A stretch of DNA of 64,000 nucleotides from the NCBI GenBank assembly GCA_049177215.1, contig CP185379.1, forward strand, positions 2,418,001 through 2,482,000, given 5' to 3'. Position 1 is the stretch's first letter. Each line of letters starts with the position of its first letter. This document shows, in pieces, positions 36,901 to 43,959 of the stretch. This DNA is from Pollutiaquabacter aromativorans. Lineage in GTDB: Bacteria > Bacteroidota > Bacteroidia > AKYH767-A > 2013-40CM-41-45. A program made the translations under genes and the position numbers. The notes under the pieces were generated by a model, which was not told the origin of the DNA, searched no databases, and saw only the letters and a program-made list of their open reading frames with translations.

Positions 36901-38184
36901 AAGCCTGATTACCTGGGCATGGACTTCAATTATGCCGGGAACTCGAACGCTCCCGGATGGGGTTTCCTCTTCGGCAGCCAGCGCGACATCCGACCCGACG
37001 GGATACGGAACAACTGGTTCACCTTCGATACGACACTCAGTTCGTTCTTTACCCGAACGCAACTGCAGAACCTGACCGCCCGACTGACTGTCGAACCCGT
37101 GAAGAGCTTCCGGATCGAACTGACCGGCAACCGCAACTACACACTTAACCGAACCGAAAACTTCCGTTACGGATCGGACGGCCAATTCCGCAGTTACAGT
37201 CCGGTGGAGAACGGCAACTTCTCGATCTCGTACCTGACGTGGAATACCCATTTTATCAAGGACGCCAACGACTATTCGAATAAGAACTTCGATGACTTCC
37301 GCGCGTATCGTTCCCAGATGTCGGGGCTACTCGCTGCTGAAAACAGCAACTACGTATCCGGCAGCGATACCATTTCCGGTTTCAAGAACGGTTATGGTCC
37401 CGCGCAACAGGAGGTGGTCGCCTACGCTTTCCTGGCAGCTTATACCGGTCGGAAGCCATCGGATCGGTTCATTGATCGCTTCCCGAAGATCCCGCGCCCG
37501 AACTGGCGTATCACCTACGACGGCTTGTCGAAGCTGAAGTTCTTCCAGAAATTCCTGCAGTCCTTCTCGCTTTCTCACGGCTACCGCTCGATCTACAGCA
37601 TCAACTCCTTTAACCAGAATCTGCTATACAGCGAGGCCGGCGGAGATCCTTTCAAACGTGATACGGTTGGCAACTTCATCCCGCGCTACGACATGCAACA
37701 GATCACGATCGCGGAACAATTGGCGCCGCTGATCGGCATCGACATGACCTGGAAGAACAGCCTGCAGACTCGCTTTGAGATCAAGCGCGACCGCACCCTG
37801 ACTCTTGCCTTCTCCAACATCCAGGTCACGGAAGTTCGCGGTACGGAGTACACCCTCGGACTGGGCTATAAATTCAAGCGGGTGACGCTTCCGTTCCGGA
37901 CCGGCAACGGCCGGCAAAAACTCAGCAACGACCTGAATGTGCGTGCGGATTTCAACTGGCGGGAGAATACCACCATCCTGCGCAAGGTGATCGAGAACAC
38001 GAACCAGCCGAGCGCGGGCAGCACCGTGCTGAGCATGAAGTTCAACGTGGATTATCCCGTCAACGACCGGTTTAACGTTCGGGCCTTTTACGAGTACAGT
38101 TCGAACAATCCGTTCGTCTCCTCCACCTTCCCGACCTCGACCACCTTCGCCGGATTCGCGATCCGGTTCACCCTCGCCCAGTAA
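30919..38184 (+). CDS. sprA: Type IX secretion system outer-membrane translocon SprA
   Basis: 2421 residues, the size expected for SprA, the giant single-chain barrel that passes T9SS cargo over the outer membrane and is needed for gliding in gliding species. A signal sequence is present (MKNIRRYAFGIGTALSFITF, cleaved near residue 24). SprA-type segments include FDRIFGGNTIDIRPQGSAEL, FNFNERIQMNVIANIGDKMK, the DDFEGA motif (SYLDDFEGAITPLDL) and FAGFAIRFTLAQ at the C-terminus. A Pro/Lys-rich linker lies near residues 1924-1960. The start is a TTG at 30919: no ATG or GTG opens a signal peptide and an in-frame stop lies upstream. GcvH and VanZ follow, a common order in Bacteroidota. Confidence 0.96.
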   Translation: MKNIRRYAFGIGTALSFITFVWAADRPARFADFSERTTDTEESLSPPDSGDGDLHYPLQDRFSDPYNSPVDHNPLLLGDPSNIKTNVEYDTDENKYIINESIGSMFYRNPSYMDFDEFVEQEFRKSTGDYFRQRASEEDKLSKKAFAPKITINSQVFDRIFGGNTIDIRPQGSAELSFALNTNRNQNPALPERQRKVTTFNFNERIQMNVIANIGDKMKLSTNYNTEATFDFENRMKIEYTGYEDDIIKKIEAGNVTFPINSQLIQGSQSLFGIKTQLQFGRLMVTSVYSQQRGQARTIDVQGGAQTTNFDIRADQYESNRHFFLAQYFRNNYDRALRDLNRLQTNIIITRIEVWVTSRTFVASQNLQNRNIVAFADLGENNPDTTQSFIPDFVPGFDIAEPSDSSNGLYPTLGTANLTALRQVSNSSSILDPLGIPFNFSRNKNFETVENARLLQPNEYTLNSRLGYISLNTTLEPNQVLAVAFEYTANGMVHRVGELTANNTGTTGTEALFVKLIRSTNFTPKTYTWDLMMKNVYSLGGFNISQEKFRLDVLYQDDRIGGFVNFISEGCSDVKGLPLLRVLNLDDLNPNGDPQPDGVFDFVDGLTINRQTGRIIFPVLEPFGSSLRAKFCGDSLLADYYCYDPLYDSTKVAAQQIPEKNKFSLRGTYQSSSGSDIPLNAINIPQGSVKVTAGGVPLRENVDYTVDYTLGRVKIINDGLLKSNTPIRVSLESQSLFNLQQKTYIGNRFDYTFNKDFQVGATVLHLNERPLTQKVNIYDEPISNTVVGVDGTYRTDSRFLTRLLDKLPFYNTKETSTLTFSGEVAKLFPGHNKAIGQNGVSYLDDFEGAITPLDLRVPGNWYLASAPQGQVQPGMFPEAQYNDSLVYGYNRAKVAWYYVDPLFQRDQPGITPADIDDDDQSNNFVREIPQREIFPNVSQPTGPQVITCMNLAYYPTERGPYNYDVDSVPGLSAGIDTDGRLRDPASRWGGIMRRLETTDFEASNIEFIQFWMMDPFATGTENDGSGGELYFNLGNLSEDILRDGHKSFENGLPAPTNNYTTENSAWGRYPVVQTVVNAFDNDPASRASQDIGLDGLTTTDERNFFQTSYIDRVAARYGTGSVAYQLAVQDPSSDDYAYFLNPDYSTTNTAPLDRYKRFNGHEGNSPANGTIDGVQSTATTLPDMEDVNRDNNMEIGENYFQYKVLLKPANMVVGQNYITDMIESPVRYANNTTGTVKWYQFKVPVRSPDQVIGTVDVQNIRFIRMFMKGFQTPVVARFARLELLRGEWRPYIYSLLNTGEYAPTPEVPGDTKFDVGVVSIEENGSRIPVPYVLPPGIDRERDVSATQLATINEASLSMRVCELSDGDGRAAYRNTQFDLRSYKKLRMFVHAESRGASDGLQNGDLHMFVRLGTDLSDNYYEYDIPLVVTPWGATARDQVWPEANNMEIELNKLVQAKLARNNAMQVNGTVTLRTPFSVQDGDRTITIKGSPNLSNVRSLMIGVRNPKDPSGTGPKLCAEVWVNELRLSDFDENGGWAATARINAKLADLGNMTIVGNHSAAGWGSIEKKVSERDRQDKTAYDFSTNIELGKFLPEKSGVKVPMYFGYSEQFIKPQFNPLDPDVPLNQAIDAIPNAEGRDSLRKQTIDYTQRKSLNFTNVRKTKTGAAPKTRIYDVENLNFTYAYTEIYQRNYNIAYSLYKTHSGLIGYNYNKTGKPIQPFEKVPGKLINSKWMKPVKEFNFNPLPSSLTFSTALDRTYSETQLRNNSGLLFSIDPLFIKTFIMQRRYGLNWDLTRSLKLDFNADANAIIDEPPGKLDTREERDSVRTNLMRLGRLQRYNHTSNLTYNLPFNKIPATDWVSGNVRYGATYNWQTSPLYRDSVTNEIVPNPFANTIQNSQTIAYNANLTFTTLYNKVPFLKKINQGAQRPAADRQPKPKIKSPTDSLNKAPKDSLREKKSPLEPVFRGLANLLMSVKSGNITYTETNGTLLPGFRGKPDYLGMDFNYAGNSNAPGWGFLFGSQRDIRPDGIRNNWFTFDTTLSSFFTRTQLQNLTARLTVEPVKSFRIELTGNRNYTLNRTENFRYGSDGQFRSYSPVENGNFSISYLTWNTHFIKDANDYSNKNFDDFRAYRSQMSGLLAAENSNYVSGSDTISGFKNGYGPAQQEVVAYAFLAAYTGRKPSDRFIDRFPKIPRPNWRITYDGLSKLKFFQKFLQSFSLSHGYRSIYSINSFNQNLLYSEAGGDPFKRDTVGNFIPRYDMQQITIAEQLAPLIGIDMTWKNSLQTRFEIKRDRTLTLAFSNIQVTEVRGTEYTLGLGYKFKRVTLPFRTGNGRQKLSNDLNVRADFNWRENTTILRKVIENTNQPSAGSTVLSMKFNVDYPVNDRFNVRAFYEYSSNNPFVSSTFPTSTTFAGFAIRFTLAQ

Positions 38185-38239
38185 GGACGGCCGGTCCCGG
38201 GCCATCCCGGATTCCGAAAAAGTACGTACGTTTGGGGCC

Positions 38240-38620
38240 ATGAATTTCCCGGACAATCTGAAGTACACCAAGGACCACGAATGGGTCCGCGTAGATGGAA
38301 ACATCGCCACCATCGGCATTACGGATTTCGCTCAAAGTGAACTGGGCGATATCGTGTATGTAGACATCAATACGGTCGGCGACACACTGGACAAGGAAGC
38401 GGTCTTCGGTACCGTTGAAGCCGTGAAGACCGTATCGGATCTTTTCATGCCGGTCAGCGGCAAGGTGCTCGAAATGAATCCCGGCCTGGATGGCAGTCCC
38501 GAAAAAGTGAACAAGGATCCTTACGGCGATGGTTGGATGATCCGCGTCGAAATGACCAACGCATCCGAAGCTGCCGGTCTGATGTCCGCAGCCGACTACA
38601 AATCCAGCATCGGCGCCTGA
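38240..38620 (+). CDS. gcvH: Glycine cleavage system H protein
   Basis: 126 residues. Carries the lipoyl arm that shuttles the aminomethyl group between the P, T and L proteins. The lipoylated Lys63 sits in FGTVEAVKTVSDLFMP; YTKDHEWVR near residue 10 and GITDFAQSELGDIV are family marks. Located 55 bases after sprA. The other gcv genes are not in the window, so this is a lone gcvH, as usual beside sprA. A TACGTTTG at 38227-38234 resembles a -7 element but leaves only 5 bases of leader. Confidence 0.97.
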   Translation: MNFPDNLKYTKDHEWVRVDGNIATIGITDFAQSELGDIVYVDINTVGDTLDKEAVFGTVEAVKTVSDLFMPVSGKVLEMNPGLDGSPEKVNKDPYGDGWMIRVEMTNASEAAGLMSAADYKSSIGA

Positions 38621-38626
38621 TCCGGC

Positions 38627-39028
38627 ATGAAGCTGAAAGCCCTTGCGCCCGCGCTGGTGTGGGCTTTCATCGTACTGGTCCTTTGCGGGATCCCGGGCAG
38701 CCGACTCCCTGAACTGAGTTTTTGGCAATGGCTTCGGCCCGATAAGATCGTACACCTCGTACTTTTCGGTACGCAGTCGTACCTGTTGCTGGTTGGTTTT
38801 ACAGGTATCCCGGTCACCAGCCGCTGGCATCAACAGGCCGGCTGGCGCGCGGTCACGATCAGCATCCTTTATGGAGCCCTCCTAGAATGGCTCCAGGCCC
38901 ACGTTTTCATTCAGCGCTCCGGAGATGTCCGGGATGCGATCGCCAATGCTCTCGGCGCCATCCTGGGCTGGTGGCTCTTTTCCAGGTTCCACCAGCGCCT
39001 GCTTCGGCGATTGCGGCGGGAGGCCTGA
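38627..39028 (+). CDS. VanZ-like family membrane protein
   Basis: 133 residues with four hydrophobic spans (LAPALVWAFIVLVLCGIPGS, IVHLVLFGTQSYLLLVGF, VTISILYGALLEWLQA, AIANALGAILGWWLFSRF). The order PDKIVHLVLFG, then LLEWLQ, then GDVRDAIANALGA matches the VanZ-like fold. Role unknown; VanZ in enterococci gives low-level teicoplanin resistance, but this family is much broader. Six bases separate it from gcvH, so the two are co-transcribed. Confidence 0.88.
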   Translation: MKLKALAPALVWAFIVLVLCGIPGSRLPELSFWQWLRPDKIVHLVLFGTQSYLLLVGFTGIPVTSRWHQQAGWRAVTISILYGALLEWLQAHVFIQRSGDVRDAIANALGAILGWWLFSRFHQRLLRRLRREA

Positions 39029-39108
39029 TGCCGCGCCATCCGATTGCTTATCTTTAACCTGGTACGCTTACGCATGAACAATGCGGGACTCCAATCGTTC
39101 TAACTCCC

Positions 39109-39678
39109 ATGACCTCCGCCAGAAAAATCGTTGTTGCGGTCACCGGTGCCAGTGGCGCGATCTACGCCAAGGTACTCTTCGACAAACTGACACGTCTGCA
39201 TGATCAAATCGGGGAAGTCGGGGTAGTCTTTTCCGACAATGCACAGGATGTCTGGAAATTCGAATTGGGGAATGAATCCTACCGTGAATTGCCATTCAAA
39301 ACATATGGCAAGAGCGACTTCATGGCCCCCTTTGCTTCCGGCTCCGCCCGCTTCGATACCATGATCATTTGCCCGTGTTCGATGGGGACGCTGGCCCGGA
39401 TTGCTGCGGGTACCAGCAACGACCTCATCACGCGGGCAGCCGATGTTATCCTGAAGGAACGCCGGAGACTGATCCTCGTTCCCAGGGATACCCCCTACAG
39501 CCTGATCCACATCCGGAATATGCAAACCGTAACGGAAGCAGGTGCGATCGTTTGTCCCGCAAGTCCCAGCTTCTACTCCCGACCTGCTGATTTCGAAGCG
39601 CTTGCGGCTACGGTAGTGGACCGCGTCATCGACCTGGCCGGTCTGCAACAATCTTCCTACCGCTGGAACGAGTCCTGA
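39109..39678 (+). CDS. ubiX: Flavin prenyltransferase UbiX
   Basis: 189 residues. Joins a dimethylallyl group to FMN, making the prenylated flavin used by UbiD-type decarboxylases. The N-terminal VAVTGASGAIYAKVLFDKL is the FMN phosphate loop. PCSMGTLARIAAGTSNDLIT is the family's central motif, and RRLILVPRDTPYSLIHIRNM is another mark. In this phylum the UbiD partner serves menaquinone-type quinone synthesis, but ubiD is not in view. A TATCTTTA before the gene (near 39048) may be its promoter element. Confidence 0.95.
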   Translation: MTSARKIVVAVTGASGAIYAKVLFDKLTRLHDQIGEVGVVFSDNAQDVWKFELGNESYRELPFKTYGKSDFMAPFASGSARFDTMIICPCSMGTLARIAAGTSNDLITRAADVILKERRRLILVPRDTPYSLIHIRNMQTVTEAGAIVCPASPSFYSRPADFEALAATVVDRVIDLAGLQQSSYRWNES

Positions 39679-39801
39679 GCGGGCCTCCAACAAGTTCCGT
39701 GCAACAGCCTGTTTTTCAACCGATCCTGTTGAAATCCGGTAATTAGAATAAAATTGGCTTTCACACGTTTCCTTCAAGGGTAAGGTTTTACGTTAAATCG
39801 C

Positions 39802-39832
39802 TTGACACTAATTCGGCTTACGGCTAAATTCA
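39802..39832 (+). promoter_or_regulatory. Promoter for the 61-residue protein gene
   Basis: TTGACA at 39802-39807, then 17 bases and TAAATT at 39825-39830. Read as a Bacteroidota promoter it is TTG-N20-TAAATTCA. The TTGACA also matches a classical sigma-70 -35 box perfectly. It ends 20 bases before the ATG at 39853. Confidence 0.6.
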
Positions 39833-39852
39833 CGTCACCTTAACGGATCAAC

Positions 39853-40038
39853 ATGTTCGAATACACGAAGCAGATTCTAACCAAGGTTAGTTTCGACCGG
39901 AACCTCTTCCGGAAGGAGTTGGTGAAAGCTCTTCAATTGCTGAAGAAGGAAGAACGAAGAATGTTGAAGATATGGTGCGTGGCCTCTTTCGCCGCGTATT
40001 CCGATATCATTCTGGAAGTTTACCGGAAGGTTTACTGA
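39853..40038 (+). CDS. Small conserved Bacteroidota-type protein, function unknown
   Basis: 61 residues, basic. The N-terminus MFEYTKQILTKVSFDRNLF followed by KELVKAL matches a small family I recognise from many Bacteroidota genomes without a known role. No membrane span or metal motif. It has a strong promoter-like sequence of its own, and its last 32 bases overlap the 3' end of queG on the other strand. The C-terminal half (WCVASFAAYSDIILEVYRKV) is less typical. Confidence 0.62.
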   Translation: MFEYTKQILTKVSFDRNLFRKELVKALQLLKKEERRMLKIWCVASFAAYSDIILEVYRKVY

Positions 40039-40954
40039 GGAACACCAGGTTCCGCATCAGTCCACGGTAGCCCGTACGCTTTACTGCTGAATTTCTAAAG
40101 ACCCGACGGAAGACATCTTCCGTCATTTCCTCCCATTCCTTCCGGTTCATTGTTTTCAATTCCTCGGAAAGACTAAAAGCCTGTTCATTATGCGGCTTGG
40201 AGAACCGGTTCCAGGGACAGACATCCTGGCAAACATCACAACCGAAGACCCAGTCGTCGAATCGACCTTTCATATCTTCCGGTAAGGCATCCTTCAATTC
40301 AATGGTAAAGTAGGAGATGCAACGACTACCGTCGACCACATAAGGCTCCACGATAGCGCCGGTCGGACAGGCTTCCATGCAGCGGTTGCAGGTGCCGCAA
40401 TAGTCGCGCATCGGCGCATCGGCTTGTAATGGAAGATCGATGATCAATTCAGCGATGAAGAAAAAGGATCCCTGCTGACGGGTGATCAGGTTACTGTTCT
40501 TCCCCACCCAACCCAAACCGCTCTTCTTTGCCCAGGCACGTTCCAGCACCGGCGCTGAATCGACGAATACCCGTCCATTGACTTCTCCAACCTGCGCCCG
40601 AACCGCGTCGAGTAGTTCGCGCAGCTTATCCTTGATCACGAAGTGATAATCGGTGCCGAAAGCATAGGCCGATAATTTCGGCGCATCGGGATCCGTGGGG
40701 CGCTCCGGCGGGTAGTAATTGTACAACAGGGATACGACCGACTGCGCGCCGGGTACCAACAGGCGGGGATCCAGGCGCTCGTCGAAGTAGCGCTCCATGT
40801 AACCCATTTTTCCGTGCCGGTTGCCTGTCAGCCATTGCTCCAGGCGGGGCGCTTCTTCATCCAGGAATCCGGCCGTTGAAATGCCACAATGGTGGAACCC
40901 CAGTCGCCTGGCCGCTTCCTTAACAACCTGTGTAGCTTGTTTCCGGTTTGTCAC
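40007..40954 (-). CDS. queG: Epoxyqueuosine reductase
   Basis: Last step of queuosine tRNA modification: reduces epoxyqueuosine with cobalamin and two 4Fe-4S clusters. 315 residues from the GTG at 40954 (MTNRKQATQVVKEAARRLG); an upstream GTG at 40990 would add 12 unrelated residues. Cluster motifs CGTCNRCMEACPTGAI and CDVCQDVCPWN are complete. The catalytic aspartate lies in VFVDSAPVLERAWAKKSGLG. The C-terminal region is shorter than the E. coli protein, as usual for this phylum. Divergent from the SPFH gene. Confidence 0.95.
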   Translation of the reverse strand: MTNRKQATQVVKEAARRLGFHHCGISTAGFLDEEAPRLEQWLTGNRHGKMGYMERYFDERLDPRLLVPGAQSVVSLLYNYYPPERPTDPDAPKLSAYAFGTDYHFVIKDKLRELLDAVRAQVGEVNGRVFVDSAPVLERAWAKKSGLGWVGKNSNLITRQQGSFFFIAELIIDLPLQADAPMRDYCGTCNRCMEACPTGAIVEPYVVDGSRCISYFTIELKDALPEDMKGRFDDWVFGCDVCQDVCPWNRFSKPHNEQAFSLSEELKTMNRKEWEEMTEDVFRRVFRNSAVKRTGYRGLMRNLVFLSKPSGKLPE

Positions 40955-40979
40955 GCCGAAAAATACTAAACAAGGGGAC

Positions 40980-41010
40980 TTGACACGCACGATTCAATTA
41001 TATATCTTTG
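40980..41010 (+). promoter_or_regulatory. Promoter of the SPFH gene (TTG-N20-TATCTTTG)
   Basis: TTG at 40980-40982 and TATCTTTG at 41003-41010, 20 bases apart, 19 bases before the ATG at 41030. Same spacing as the maeB promoter. Confidence 0.7.
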
Positions 41011-41029
41011 TGATATCAAATTAATATCA

Positions 41030-41884
41030 ATGGAAACTGAAAAATCCCTCCGCCCCCTTTCCGGTTACGTCTTGTTACTCATCAGCCTGCTGGCGCTGGC
41101 CGGATCCGTCTATGCTTTCATACTCCAGTTGCCGGTGGTCGGCGGCGTACTGCTGCTGACATCGGTTTTCCTGATGTGCGGCTTCATGGTGGTCAATCCG
41201 AACGAATCGCGGGTGCTGACCCTCTTCGGCGATTACAAAGGCACCGTCAAAGCGAATGGTTTCTTCTGGGTGAACCCGTTCATGACCAGCAAGAAGGTAT
41301 CACTTCGCGCCCGCAACCTCAACGGACAAGCCCTCAAGGTGAACGATAAGATCGGTAACCCGATCGAAATCGCAGCCGTCATCGTCTGGCAAGTCGAGGA
41401 CACCTGCAAGGCGGTCTTCGATGTCGACGATTACCAGACGTATGTCTCCATCCAGAGCGAGGCCGCGGTACGTCACCTCGCCGGCACTTGTCCCTACGAC
41501 AACTTCGAGGACAATGATGCCGTCGTGACCCTCCGCGGATCAGCCGAGAAAGTACACGACATGCTGGTGACCGAACTGAATGAGCGACTTTCACTCGCCG
41601 GTATCCGGGTATCGGATGCCCGCATCAGCCACCTGGCGTACGCACCCGAGATTGCCGGTGCGATGCTGCAACGACAGCAAGCCACCGCCGTGGTCGCCGC
41701 CCGGCAGCAGATCGTGGAAGGCGCCGTGGGCATGGTACAGATGGCCCTGGAACGTTTGTCGCAGCACGATATCGTCGAACTCGACGAAGAACGAAAAGCG
41801 GCGATGGTCTCCAACCTGTTGGTTGTCTTGTGCGGCGATAAGAATGTGAGCCCGGTGGTCAACGCGGGGACGCTCCACAATTGA
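41030..41884 (+). CDS. SPFH domain membrane protein
   Basis: 284 residues. Two hydrophobic spans near the N-terminus (LLLISLLALAGSVYAFIL, VVGGVLLLTSVFLMCGFM), then the SPFH/band-7 domain: VNPNESRVLTLFGDYKGTVK, NGFFWVNPFMTSKKVSLR, NPIEIAAVIVWQVEDTCKAV. A helix follows with AGAMLQRQQATAVVAARQQI. Such proteins oligomerise on membranes and organise or protect membrane protein complexes; the exact role here is unknown. It is followed by a small ribbon-helix-helix gene 30 bases on, a pairing seen in other bacteria. Confidence 0.88.
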   Translation: METEKSLRPLSGYVLLLISLLALAGSVYAFILQLPVVGGVLLLTSVFLMCGFMVVNPNESRVLTLFGDYKGTVKANGFFWVNPFMTSKKVSLRARNLNGQALKVNDKIGNPIEIAAVIVWQVEDTCKAVFDVDDYQTYVSIQSEAAVRHLAGTCPYDNFEDNDAVVTLRGSAEKVHDMLVTELNERLSLAGIRVSDARISHLAYAPEIAGAMLQRQQATAVVAARQQIVEGAVGMVQMALERLSQHDIVELDEERKAAMVSNLLVVLCGDKNVSPVVNAGTLHN

Positions 41885-41914
41885 TGTTATCGGCTTTGGT
41901 CCAATCACTCCTGA

Positions 41915-42109
41915 ATGGCTAACGAGAAAAAAGCGTTCATCCTGCGGGTCAGTCCGGACTTGCTCAAAGCTCTTGAGAAGTGGGCCGGCGATGAATTCCG
42001 CAGCGTGAACGGCCAGGTCGAATACCTGCTGCACAAAGCGCTGGCTGAGAGTGGACGGCTGCGAAAAAAACAGGATGGTAAGAGCGGAAAAAAAGATGGC
42101 GACCACTAA
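41915..42109 (+). CDS. Arc-type ribbon-helix-helix protein
   Basis: 64 residues. AFILRVSPDLLKALEKWAGD is the beta-strand plus first helix of an Arc/MetJ-like DNA-binding fold; SVNGQVEYLLHKALAE is the second helix. The tail is highly charged (lysine-rich, ending GDH). It follows the SPFH gene in the same transcript and ends 3 bases from the 3' end of ruvB on the other strand. It may regulate the SPFH gene; no toxin partner is adjacent. Confidence 0.8.
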   Translation: MANEKKAFILRVSPDLLKALEKWAGDEFRSVNGQVEYLLHKALAESGRLRKKQDGKSGKKDGDH

Positions 42110-42112
42110 AAG

Positions 42113-43135
42113 TTAGAACAACTCTCCCGGACGTTTTTGTGAGGCACCGAGATGCAGATAAGCCTTCTCGGTGGCTTCCCGTCCGCGCGGGGTTCGTTTG
42201 AGGTAACCTTCCTGAATCAAAAAAGGTTCGTACACTTCCTCGATGGTACCGGCTTCTTCGCCGACGGCCGTAGCAATGGTACTGAGGCCGACAGGACCGC
42301 CTTTGAACTTTTCTACGATCGCGGCAAGTATCCGGTTGTCCATCTCGTCCAGCCCGTGTTGATCCACGTTCAGCGCGGACAACGCCAGGTGAGCAATCTC
42401 GAGCGTAATGGTTCCGTTTCCTTTGATCTGCGCGAAGTCGCGGACGCGACGCAGCAACGCGTTGGCGATACGCGGGGTGCCGCGACTCCGTCGGGCGATC
42501 TCGTGCGCGGCGTCTTCCTGCATCGGCGCGCGCAAGATATCGGCACTGCGTTGCAAGATGCGTTGAAGCAAAGAGGCCGGATAATATTCCAGTCGGGATG
42601 TTATTCCGAAGCGGGCACGCAGCGGCGCGGTCAATAGTCCCGAACGCGTCGTAGCGCCGATCAGGGTGAAGGGATTGAGTTTGATCTGCACCGCCCGGGC
42701 ATTGGGACCGGTCTCGATCATGATGTCGATCCGGTAGTCCTCCATGGCGCTGTAGAGATACTCCTCCACTACCGGACTTAGACGGTGGATCTCGTCGATG
42801 AACAGGACATCGTTCGGCTCGAGGTTGGTCAGCAATCCGGCCAGGTCGCCGGGCTTGTCCAATACCGGGCCCGAGGTGGTACGGATATTTACACCCAGTT
42901 CGTTTGCCAGAATATAGGCAAGGGTCGTCTTCCCGAGACCGGGAGGACCGTGTAAGAGCACATGATCCAAGGCTTCGTCTCGCAATCGCGCCGCCTCAAC
43001 GAAGACTCTGAGGTTGTCCAGGATCGCGGCCTGCCCGGTAAATTCCTCGAAGCCCTGTGGCCGCAATGCTTTCTCGATCTCCTGCTCGGTAGTCGAGAGC
43101 TGGTCTTTGTTCGGGTCGAGGTTCGGGTTGGACAT
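42113..43135 (-). CDS. ruvB: Holliday junction branch-migration ATPase RuvB
   Basis: 340 residues, normal size. AAA+ motor driving branch migration with RuvA. Walker A GPPGLGKTTLAYI, Walker B VLFIDEIHRL, sensor 1 LIGATTRSG and arginine finger in LRARFGI are intact. The C-terminal winged helix ends GREATEKAYLHLG. The ATG at 43135 is preceded by TACCTTTG at 43151-43144. RuvA lies 12 kb away and on the other strand. Confidence 0.98.
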   Translation of the reverse strand: MSNPNLDPNKDQLSTTEQEIEKALRPQGFEEFTGQAAILDNLRVFVEAARLRDEALDHVLLHGPPGLGKTTLAYILANELGVNIRTTSGPVLDKPGDLAGLLTNLEPNDVLFIDEIHRLSPVVEEYLYSAMEDYRIDIMIETGPNARAVQIKLNPFTLIGATTRSGLLTAPLRARFGITSRLEYYPASLLQRILQRSADILRAPMQEDAAHEIARRSRGTPRIANALLRRVRDFAQIKGNGTITLEIAHLALSALNVDQHGLDEMDNRILAAIVEKFKGGPVGLSTIATAVGEEAGTIEEVYEPFLIQEGYLKRTPRGREATEKAYLHLGASQKRPGELF

Positions 43136-43143
43136 GACGTTCC

Positions 43144-43151
43144 AAAGGTAC
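43144..43151 (-). promoter_or_regulatory. -7 promoter element of ruvB
   Basis: TACCTTTG, a full match to TAnnTTTG, ending 8 bases before the ruvB ATG. No clear -33 TTG at the expected spacing. Confidence 0.45.
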
Positions 43152-43176
43152 GGACTCTGATGGCTGGCAGCTCAGC

Positions 43177-43941
43177 TCATCGTTCCCATTCTTCCACAGG
43201 CGTGGGGCGCTTTTTTCTGAAAATCCCGTTGGGAAACAGGCTCTTGTAGATCTCGTCGATGAAGATCTTGACTCCGGCGGAAAAGGCCGGGGCGCTGAAG
43301 TCCTCCCGAAGTTCCCTGGATGAATAGGCCGTGAACCGGTAACCGGCGTTGGCGGTCAATCCGAACCATCGTACGATGTTGAACTGCCCGGTGAGTTCCG
43401 GCTGGAGGATGAAAAGAAATTCATCCGGCGTGGAAACCCGTCGGTTCGTGTCGAGCCGGCTATTATACTCGTAATGCGCCCCGCCGATACCGGCCTGGAA
43501 CGGAATCGCGGAGAATTGCCAGGGATACTTCGAATAGAAAATATACTCTCCACTGAAGGTCAGGAACGTGGTCTTCAGTTGACCGTTGGTGATGTAGGAG
43601 ATGTCCCCCTCCCGGATGGAAACCGCGCTCACCACGGCGTTGCCGTCGAGGGTCAACAGACCCATCCCGAAGCGCAGGCGATGGTTATAGTTCAACCCCA
43701 TCCGAAAACCGGAAAAGTTGGCAAAGTCGCTGCTGACAAAACTATTGAAGGAGGTAAGCTGGAAAAAGAATTTGGGGCGCTGATGCAAACTGTAACGGAG
43801 CGTATCGACCCATGCCGGCTGCGCGTGCAGACTTTTCTGAGAAGCGACCAACGAGAGCAACAGGAAACAAAAGAAGAAACCCGCAGACCCCAGTGGTCGA
43901 CGGGTTTTTTGTTTCAAGCGGAAGCTTTGCTGATGGTGCAT
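43177..43941 (-). CDS. Outer-membrane beta-barrel protein, unknown function
   Basis: 254 residues. A long signal peptide (residues 1 to about 41) has a basic start, a hydrophobic core (GFFFCFLLLSLVAS) and ends LHAQ. The rest shows alternating hydrophobic strands (FFFQLTSFNSFVSSDFANF, FRMGLNYNHRLRFGMGLL, GLTANAGYRFTAYSS), consistent with a small outer-membrane barrel. The C-terminus (RKKRPTPVEEWER) is polar and extends past the last strand. The 5' end contains a strong hairpin described separately. It begins 18 bases after the RRM gene. Confidence 0.68.
   Translation of the reverse strand: MHHQQSFRLKQKTRRPLGSAGFFFCFLLLSLVASQKSLHAQPAWVDTLRYSLHQRPKFFFQLTSFNSFVSSDFANFSGFRMGLNYNHRLRFGMGLLTLDGNAVVSAVSIREGDISYITNGQLKTTFLTFSGEYIFYSKYPWQFSAIPFQAGIGGAHYEYNSRLDTNRRVSTPDEFLFILQPELTGQFNIVRWFGLTANAGYRFTAYSSRELREDFSAPAFSAGVKIFIDEIYKSLFPNGIFRKKRPTPVEEWER
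43876..43910 (-). terminator. Terminator-like hairpin inside the barrel gene's signal-peptide region
   Basis: Arms GAAACCCG (43876-43883) and CGGGTTT (43901-43907) enclose an inner GACC/GGTC stem (43886-43889, 43895-43898). T-rich flanks occur on both strands. On the minus strand it follows the RRM stop by about 50 bases and could end or attenuate that transcript. Confidence 0.5.
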
Positions 43942-43959
43942 GCGAGGATGCGTCGTCGA

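Noticed and set aside
38227..38234. TACGTTTG as a gcvH promoter
   Set aside because: Only 5 bases before the ATG and no -33 partner; gcvH is more likely read from upstream together with sprA.
39679..39852. tRNA or small RNA in the gap after ubiX
   Set aside because: No TTCGANTC-type arm or cloverleaf; a weak CAACAG/CTGTTG pair has no T-tract.
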